A stretch of DNA of 44,979 nt from an uncultured Clostridium sp. (lineage in GTDB: Bacteria > Bacillota > Clostridia > Clostridiales > Clostridiaceae). The stretch is taken from NCBI RefSeq assembly GCF_934754915.1, contig NZ_CAKVKB010000020.1, positions 1 to 44,979 of the forward strand. The letters run 5' to 3'. How positions within the stretch are numbered: position 1 is the first letter of the stretch; every line of letters starts with the position of its first letter. The notes beneath the pieces are model-generated. The model was given only the letters and a program-made list of their open reading frames with translations, ran no database searches and was not told the DNA's origin. The translations under genes were made by a program, and so were the position numbers. Below are positions 27,701 to 37,200 of this stretch, in pieces.

Positions 27701-30700
27701 CTAGTGATGAGTATTTAGTAAATACAGTAGAACAGGCTACTAAATTTACAACAGATGCAAATGGAGTAATTAACATTAAAAAAATAATAAATGGAACATA
27801 TGAAATATATGAAACAAAAGCTCCAAATGGATATGACATAACAAAACAAGATGGATATGATGGAATTACAGGAATGGTATATAAAGGAACTGTAACAATA
27901 TCAACTGATGATAACGTTGTATATTATCAAGTAACTAATAAAAAAATAGTTGAGAAATTAAGCGGAATGGTTTGGGAAGATAAAATACCTTCAAATAAAG
28001 CATCAAATACATATAATCATTTATATAAAGATGATAGTGAGAATTATCCGGACAAAGAGGATATACCTAAAAAAGGTGTACAAGTATTTTTAGTTGATAA
28101 AAATACAGGAAAAAAAGTGGCAGAAGCGAAAAACGGAACTGATGAAAACGGATATTGGGAAATTACAAAATATGATGATGGAAGTGACATTACATATTGG
28201 GATTTGGCACATTCATATATAGAATATATTTATGATAATGAAGCTCCAAATAATAATGGTAAATATGGATATGTAGTTGCAAATCCATTTACAGGTGGAG
28301 TAGAAAAAATTGATAAAAATTCAAAAGTACAAGCAATAGAAATAAAAAATGAAGAGTTATATGATGCTAACCTAACAGGAACAAAAGAACCATATCCAGG
28401 AAGAGCAGTAACATATACAGAAGAAACAACACCAGGATTCAGTGAAATATTAAGACAGAATTATGAGGTTGAGTCAAAAGACAAGAGCACAGATTTGGAA
28501 CATAAGTTAATAACAGCATATTACAATAATGATAAGTTTATCATAGAAAATATAAATCTAGGATTGATTCAAAAACCAAAGCCTTCATATAGTGTTGATG
28601 AATCAATAGCATATGTAAGAGTTGTAAAGGGAGGATATACATATACATACAAATATGGTGATAAAGCGAAAACAGTAGATAACAAAGTTCAATCAAGTAT
28701 AGAATTCCAAAATTCGTCAAAAACATTTACTAAAGCAGTATATCCATCAGATATAAAATATAATGTAGCAAATGATTTAGTTGGAAATGGTAAAGATGAT
28801 GAAATAAATAAATATAAAATTTATGTGGTATATAAAATTCAAATCAAAAATACTACAACAGAAAATAATATTGATATATATAAAGAACAAGGTCTATATT
28901 TAGATGAAAATGATAATGGACTAACTAATACATATGATACAAGTAGATATACATTAGAAACAGAATTTAACAAAAACGAACGTACAGAGGGAGATGCAAA
29001 TACTCAAGTTATAACTTCAGATTTTGCAAGATGGAGTGATAATGGAAATGGTACAGCATCATTTGCAATAGCAGGCTCTAATAAGAAATATGACAGTCAA
29101 TCTGAACAAGGTGGGATTAAGCCATTAGAAATTGAATCAACATATATTGAGTTTAGAGTAAAGGATGAGTTATTAACAAATTTAGTAGGAAAAGGACAAG
29201 ACACAGATCAAAACGAAACTGAACCTACAGTTGCAACAACTAATGCATATCATGTATATAGTAGAAAAGATAAGAATTGGAAAAACAAAGATCCATATCC
29301 ACACGAAACTAAAAGAAATAAACAATCAAGTGGAGCATTATTTATAAAATGGCAATTAATGGACACAAGAACAATATCAGGAAAAGCATTTGAAGATAGT
29401 AAAGTTGATAATCTAAATGGAAACTCACGTAAAGATGAGAGATTAGGAAACGGTGAATATGATTCTTCAGAAAAGAATTTAAAAGATGTTGTAGTAAGTT
29501 TGATAAATGCTAAAGACAATGGTAGGGAAGATGAAAAAGAAGGAACAATAGCATATTTATATGATGAAAATATTCAAATACAAGATGAATCTGGAAAGTG
29601 GAGTCGTGCTAAAACAGTTGCTGTAACAAATGTTGATGATAATGGAAATTATACATTTAAAGGTGTAGTACCAGGAGAATATTATTTGAAATTTACATAT
29701 GGAAATGGAAAGGTAAAATTTGAAGATGCAAAAGGAAATGATTTAACAAATCTACTTACAAACAATAGTGGTAAAGTTGAGACAGAAATAAAAGATGAAT
29801 CTAAAATTAACAGTATTTATTATAAATCAACAATTGTAACAGGCTCAGCTAAAAATGAAAATAATAAATGGTGGTTTATAGATGACATTGGAAAAAATAA
29901 ATCTATAGCTACAGATTGGATGGGAACATATTATAATAAAGATGAAAGTATAATTAAAGTGGACGATAAAGAATATTATGATATGATTAAGGCAAGAACA
30001 AAATCAAATTGGGAAAGTAATTATACAACGACTCAGAATAAGGTTGTTATAGATGCCAAATCTCCAAATATGAAGATTGAATTTGAATATAGAGGAGGAG
30101 AGTTAAATTTCCAAACAGAAAATAATGAAATAGGGGAATTAAAGACAGATTGTACTGAAATGAATTTTGGTATTATGGAAAGACCGCATGTTGATATTCA
30201 ATTATCAAAAGAAATAAAAAATGTTAAATTAACATTACAAAACGGTACAACGATTATAAATGAAAATCCACTAAGTAAAAATGTACCACAAGAATTACAA
30301 GGAATAAAAAAGAGTGTTGCAGCAATAGAAAGAGATACAGATAGTTTATATGGTGCTGAATTAACTGTGACATATAGATTATTGGCTCAAAATAAATCAG
30401 AAATAGATTATATATCGTCAAATTACTATAAATATGGTGATACAGAAAATTCGCAAGTTGCAACTACAACAGTTACCAAAATAATAGATTATTTATCAGA
30501 TTCTAAAGCTACTTATAGCAAAGAAAACGAGAGCAATGTAGAAAGTATATTAAATGAAGGCCAAACAGTTGATAGTGACAATACAAAATGTGATGAAGGA
30601 ACTTATATTGGACCAAAAGAAACAAGAGATTATAATAATCAAAAATATGCTAAGAAATATATAATAGCAAAAAACACTACAGAATTAAAACCAGAAAAAG

Positions 30701-31038
30701 TAAATTCTACAAAATCTATAGCTGATTATACTTTATCAGTAAGTAAATTAATGGGAAGTGCAAGTAGTGAAAACTCAGGATTAAATAGTTATTCTGAAAT
30801 TATAGGAATAAGGAATGCAGGATTTTTGACACAATATTATAGCAAATCAGGTAACTATAAAGCAGGTGATACAGGAGTAGAAGATAATACTACAAAAGAA
30901 AAAGATGATGCATTTAGTGTACTTACAGTAACTCCGCCAACGGGAAAAAATAAAAACATGATAGTTTATGTATTTATTGCAGGAGGATTAATTGCATTAA
31001 TATCTGGAATTGTTTTAATAAAAAAATTTGTATTATAA
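24747..31038 (+). CDS. Giant surface protein, class II, module 2, with CGGA shift
   Basis: Triplet reading gives two overlapping frames, 24747-26180 and 26170-31038. Skipping C at 26160 (GAG-C-GGA) joins them into one 2,096-aa protein. The N-terminal part has a signal peptide (about 1-28), a head region, and a Cna-B domain (about 347-452, starting INIKVKKIWNDGKSK). The junction falls inside a SpaA-like domain (GDLVITKE-G-GEMSFRVWED). Further SpaA-like domains start GDLEITKNDAGG, GNLTIRKKG and GDLQITKVDD, then SdrD-B-like domains, then TPPTG (30931-30945), a membrane helix and KK. The first frame alone lacks an anchor and the second alone lacks a signal peptide. Alternatively GGAGGAG at 26161-26167 could start a coupled second gene at ATG 26170, but that product would not be exported. 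Confidence 0.78.
26160..26163 (+). other. CGGA +1 frameshift site 3 (class II gene, codon 472)
   Basis: GAG-CGG-A in the frame starting at 24747. Read as glycine it continues into the 1,600-codon downstream frame; otherwise translation stops at 26178-26180 after 477 codons. Confidence 0.75.
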
Positions 31039-31048
31039 GTTTGAAAAA

Positions 31049-31077
31049 AGGAAATCCGTAAAGGATTTTCTTTTTTT
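31049..31077 (+). terminator. Intrinsic terminator of module 2
   Basis: Stem AAATCC/GGATTT around a GTAAA loop, followed by C and seven T, just after the stop at 31038. Confidence 0.8.
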
Positions 31078-31095
31078 GGAAAAATTTTCATATTA

Positions 31096-31124
31096 TTGTA
31101 ATATAAATGTAATATAAATATAAA
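31096..31124 (+). promoter_or_regulatory. Upstream promoter (P1) of surface module 3
   Basis: TTGTAA (31096-31101), 17 bases, TATAAA (31119-31124), with a second TGTAA 12 bases after the first. It corresponds to the site at 19521-19549. Confidence 0.5.
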
Positions 31125-31134
31125 AAAAGTACAT

Positions 31135-31181
31135 AAAAAAAGCCATAATATAGCTCCCGTAAAAGGATAGAAGCTTTTTTT
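31135..31181 (+). promoter_or_regulatory. Attenuator-like inverted repeat in module 3 leader
   Basis: Seven A plus GC (31135-31143) pairs perfectly with GC plus seven T (31173-31181), with CCGTAAAAGG (31157-31166) between. It would start just inside a transcript from P1 and ends in a T run, so it could terminate P1 transcripts. The CCGTAAA element is 57 bases before the P2 -35. Confidence 0.45.
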
Positions 31182-31213
31182 GTAATAATTGAAAAAACCA
31201 GAAAACTCCCATA

Positions 31214-31242
31214 TTGTAAAAAATCATATAACAAAATATAAT
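31214..31242 (+). promoter_or_regulatory. Downstream promoter (P2) of surface module 3
   Basis: TTGTAA (31214-31219), 17 bases, perfect TATAAT (31237-31242). An alternative pair, TTGAAA (31189-31194) and TATTGT (31212-31217), also has a 17-base spacer and would leave a longer leader. Confidence 0.5.
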
Positions 31243-31264
31243 GATATAGAAGGGAGAAATGGCG

Positions 31265-34200
31265 ATGAAAGAACAGATTATTAAATTTTTAGATAAGTAC
31301 ATACTACCAATAATAATAGGAATACTCGCAATAAGTGCAAGTATCTTTATTTCGAGAGCATTTTATAATGAAGAAGGTAAAGAAATTGTATCAAGCGTAA
31401 AAACTAATTTCAGTTTAGTAAAGCAATTTAATTACAAAGAAGAAGGACAAGAAAAATCTATAATTGAATTTAACTTAAAAGAAAAACCAGCATATACAGA
31501 AGATTACTATAGTCCTGTAAAAGAAAACGCAACATATCTAAAAATACCAGAAATTAATGGTATCATACCTGACACAATAGACGTTATTTCTATTTCTTCA
31601 AAAGCAACAAACGGAAAAGATGAGCAAAAAGAAGCAAAATATGAATATGACAAGGAAAGCAAAATTTTACATATATATGACAGTAATGAAGCAAATGAAA
31701 ATGGAGAAGTTTATAGTGGAAGTACAAATGATTTTGATGAATATGAAATAATATTCTATTATAATCAAAAAATAGAATTAACAGAAGAAAACTCTAAAAT
31801 TACTGTACCGGTACTTATAAGATATGAAAGTCAAAATGAGAAAATTGGAAGAATACAAGATTTAACTAATAATGATATAACATTAGAAGAGTCTGGAGAT
31901 ATTGTATCAACAAAAATAAATACACAAGATATTTATAATGGATATATAAATTCAAATATATCAAACGAAACAAATTATTCAACAGAGTTTTCTCAAAACA
32001 GTAGAATAATTGTAAGCAAATTAGTCGATGATGAAATAACATTAGAAGAAACAAATGGATTTGAAACAGAAAATAAAGAATATAAAGAGACAAATGATGT
32101 AACATACAAACAAATAAAAATAAATAAAAATGATTTAACAAGAGTATTAGGAGACGAGGGAAGTCTGCAAATATTAGATAATAATGAAAATATATTATTA
32201 GATATAAACAAAGATTACAAAAAAGAAGATAATGAGATAACTTTTAACTTCGAAAATGAAGTTACAGGTTTAAGTTTCAAGATTTCAAAACCAGCAAATA
32301 AAGGAACAATAAGAATTCAAGAAACAAAAATAATAAGTTCTAATATGAAAGACTTAAAAAATAAATATATAGTAACGAAACACCAAATATCAAGTGAAAA
32401 TTTAGAAAGTTTAACAACAGATGAAAAAGAAATAAAGAATGCCGTTACAAAGGTTAATACATCTATAGATAAAACAGAATGGACAAATAATATACAAAAT
32501 GAAGTAAAAATAACAGCAACATTAGTAACATCAAAAAGTGATTGCAATTTATTTAAAAATCCAGAATTACAAATAGAATTACCATCAGCAGTTGAAAAAG
32601 TTGTAGTTGGAGATAGTTATTTATTAAATGCAAATGGGCTTAACATAAAAGATGTAAATGTTAAAGAAAACTCAAATGGCAAAAAAGTAATTGTAGTAAA
32701 AATAGAAGGAGCACAAACAGAGTATTTATTTGATAATATGATAGATGGAACAAATGTAGTAATTCCAGCGACTATTATACTAAATAAAGAATTTTCAGGC
32801 TATTCAGATAATATAAATATCAAATATACAAATGAAGTTGGTAAAAATATTGAAAGTGGAGTAAATCAAACTCCTGTTAATTTGCAAGCAACAATAGAAA
32901 ATAAAGATGAAAATAAAACTGAAGAATTAAATAATAATGTAACTGAAGAAACTGTTGACAGAGAAAATGAAAACAAGTCAGTAATGCATTTGTCTCAAGT
33001 AGAAAGCTTAAAACAAAATAATGGATTGAGTGTTAGTGCTGTAGCAGAAGTTGGTGGTGAAATAACTGCAAAGTCTGGAACAAATGAAAGTGATAATGTT
33101 CAAGGTGGAATAGTTTATGAAAGGCAAGTTATAAAGTATAAAGTAACATTAACAAATAATACAAATGAAACAATTAATAATATTGTAGTTTCAGGAGATA
33201 TACCTGATTATTCTAAATATGTTACATTAGAAAGTGGGAAACATTGGGATGAAAAAGAAGGCAAGTATGTATATAATGTAAGAGATGATCTTATATATAA
33301 TTATATTACAGATGAAACAGTAAAGAACTACATGTTTAAAAACATAAATACTTTAAAGGCTGGAGAAAGTGTAACAGAGTATTATGAAGTTGTTTTAAAT
33401 GACTTAGAAGATGATAAAGAAAACGAAGATATATTAAATAATATAAATGTAGTTATAAATAATGAAAAATATGATACATATGTATTAAAAAATAAATTAT
33501 CACAAGCTAAAGTAGATTTTAAATTGAAAGCACAGACAGATGGAACGGACAAGTTTGCATACAAAATTGACTTAAAAAATTTAACAGATTCAGATTTGAA
33601 AAACATTCATATAGAAACAAGTGAAATACCTAAAGAATTGAAATATGATATTTCATATGTACTATATTCAGATGATACTACAAATGATAATGGAAAAATA
33701 GAAGATAATAAATTTAAAATAGATATACCAAGTATAAAAGCAAATGGTTTACAAAGTATAATGATCCGTTTCTCAGGAGCAAATTACGAAGAAAATAAAA
33801 ATCAAATAGAATTAAAAATGGTTGCTACAGCTACAATTGATGGCACAAGATATACATCAAATGAAAATAAAATATATGCATATCCACAATATGTAAAAGC
33901 AACTATGTCACTTGAACAAGAAGGACAAAATGTAAAACCTGGTGATGAATTGACTTATAAAATAACAGTAAAGAATGAATCTAAAGTTAGAACAAATGTA
34001 ACAATATCAGATAATTTGCAAAAAGGATTAATAGGAGTAGAAGCAACATATTTATCATATAACATAAAGGAAGAAACAGTTCAAGAAGGAGACTTTAAAG
34101 CTGATAAACAAAATTATGATATTGAAGAAGAAGCAAATCTGCAATATGATTTAGTTGAGAATAAATTAGATTTATCGGTAAAAACAAACGATTATGATGA

Positions 34201-37200
34201 TATTAATATAACAACAGTAATTCCAGCTGGAAAAACAATAACTATAATGGCAAAAGTTAAAGTAGATGAAGTTGACCAAAATACAGAAATTTCTAATTTT
34301 GTGACAGTATCTGGAGTGGCAATAAATACAATAACTTCTAATATAGTTAAAGTAACAGCTATTACAAATGTTGATTGGGATTATATTGATGGAAAAGATT
34401 TAGACTTAGATGATAAAGACGATAATGAGGATGATGGCAATAAAGATGATAACAACAAGGATAATAATGATGATAATAAAAATAATGACAATCAAGGGTC
34501 AAATAATAACAATGGTGGTAATAGCAATAATAATTCAGGCACAACATCAAAATATAGTATAAGTGGTATTACATGGTTAGATGAAAATGAAGATGGTAGA
34601 AGAATAGAAAATGAAAAAAGATTAAGTGGAATAACAGTAAAATTATTTAATGCAGAAACTAATTCAATAGTTTCAATAAATAATAAAAAGATGATTTTAC
34701 AAGTTAATGATAATAGTGAATATAAATTCGAAAATATACCATCAGGAAAATATTACTGTTTATTTGAATATGATACAGCTAAATACGAAATTACAAAATA
34801 TCAAGCAAAAGATGTAGATAAAGGACTAAATAATGATGCAAATAAATCTAGTGTAAATATTGATGGTGTAACAAAAGAAGTTGGTATTACAGATGTTTTA
34901 GAATTAAATAAAAATCTTGAAAATATTGATTTAGGATTAACTGAAATTAAAGTATTTGACTTAAAATTAGAGAAAAATATTAGCAAAGTAACAGTAAGCA
35001 ATTCTAAGGGAAATAAAGAATACAATTACAACAATACATCACTTGCAAAAGTAGAGATTCCAAAGAAGCAATTAGAGGGTTCAATTGTAAAGATAGAATA
35101 TAATATAATAGTAACAAATGAAGGAACACTTGAGGGATATGCAAATGAAGTTACAGACTATCTTCCAGATGACTTAACATTAGATGATTCTAACAGCAAT
35201 GGATGGACTGTTAATAAAGATGGAAGTTTAAAGAATACATCTTTAGCTTCAAAAACTTTGGCACCTGGGGAAAGTAAAACTTTAAAATTATATTTAATAA
35301 AAACCTTAGGTAGCAATTCTGTTGGAATTACAAAAAATAGTGCAGAAATAACGAAAAGTAGTAATGCTAAGAATTTAAAAGATGTAGATTCAACAGCAGG
35401 AAATAAAGCACAAGGTGAAGATGACAATGACTCTGCAGACATACTTATTTCTGTAAGTACAGGTTTATATAGGAATACATTGATAATAATTTTAATTGGT
35501 GGAGTAGTATATTTACTTATAAGAGTAATAATAAAATATAACAAGAAATTACCTACAATAATGATTATGATAATGGCAACAGTGTTAATTGGGACAACTG
35601 TTAGTAATGCAGGCTGGTATGAAATAATTAACTGGGAAGGAGCTAACGGTCAACTAAATAGACAGTGGTGGTGTACAGCACACGGAGCACACCAATGCGC
35701 AGTTGGAAGTCATAAGTATTGGTGTACATCAACCGGAGATTATGTAACGAGTAGCAGTACAACAGTTTTAAAAGCAATACAATTAACCAAAGAAAGAAAT
35801 TCAAAAAAATTTACTTATTTGAATGATAATTATAATATAGTTGGACCATATAAATTAACAAGTAATTATGCTATAAACAATTCATCTATAACAGTATCAG
35901 TTGCTGGAACTGGATCAGCTAGTATTTGTGATAAAGATGGAAATGCTGTCTCGTGGACATCAGGAAAGAGTAAAACATTTTATGTAAAGGTTCCTAAAAC
36001 AGTAACAGCTGTGACAAAAGTTACAGTAGAAGTTACAGTAAGTAAAGCTACTCAAGTGATTACGAATTGGAGAAATGATTATAGTGCGAGTTGTGTAAGC
36101 ATTTCAGGAAACCACCAAAATGGTGAGGGTAAGAATATTTCAACATCTCCTGGTGCTTGTCAAACAGCTGGAAAGCATACAATAAGTACTACAACCTCAG
36201 AATTAGATGGATCAGCATCTGTATCTTGGGGACCAGTATATTCCGGTTCTTTAGTAATAAGGAAATATAACGCAGATTGGAAAAATAGTGATGGTTCTTA
36301 TCGTGAGTTAAAAAGCGATTGTGGAGCTAAGTTTAAGGTAACAGATTCAGCAGGTCATGTGATAGCAGAAAATTTACCAATAAAAACAACACTAAGAGGT
36401 CTACCCCCAGGTACATATACAGTAACAGAAACAGAAGCACCAAAAGGTTATAATCTAGATTTGCAAACAGAAAAAGTAAAATCAGCTTTAGTAAGTGGTC
36501 GTGTTGGAGAAAATGGTAAACCAACAACAGTAACATTTGAATTTTATAATCAAAAGTATGTAGATTTAGAGCTAAGTAAAGTAGATGCTGATGATAATAC
36601 AGCAATAGACCAAATAGGATTTACAATATATGACAATTTACATAGAAAATATATAAATTCAGATGGAAGTCAGTCTGATATACCAGTAACAATATATACA
36701 GATAGTGCTGGAAAGATAAGTATAAAAAATATAAAAATGCGTAATGAAGCACAAACATTTACAGTACAAGAAGTGGATTCAAAAAATCCATATTATAAAT
36801 CAGATACAACAGTAATACAGACATTAAGCTGTCAAAACGGAACAGTGTCAGGAACATATGTGGCTAGTGCTACAATAAAGAATAAGAAACCATATTCTTT
36901 AACTTTAGAGAAAAAAGATCCGGATAATGTAGACCAAAAATTAACAGCATATTTCTACATTCAATATGAAGATGGAACATGGCTTGCACAAGATTCTCAA
37001 TATGTTTATAGTCCTTCTCCAATAGAAGTAAATGAGAGTCTAAAAATAGTAGTAATAAAAAAAGGAAGATATCATGTTTGGGAATATCAAACATCAAAAG
37101 GATATGATATAACTCAACAAGAAAATTATGGTTCAGATCCTTCTAATCCTACTTGGGTAGATTGTGGAACACATCTTGTAGGAGTGGATTCATTCGGAAA

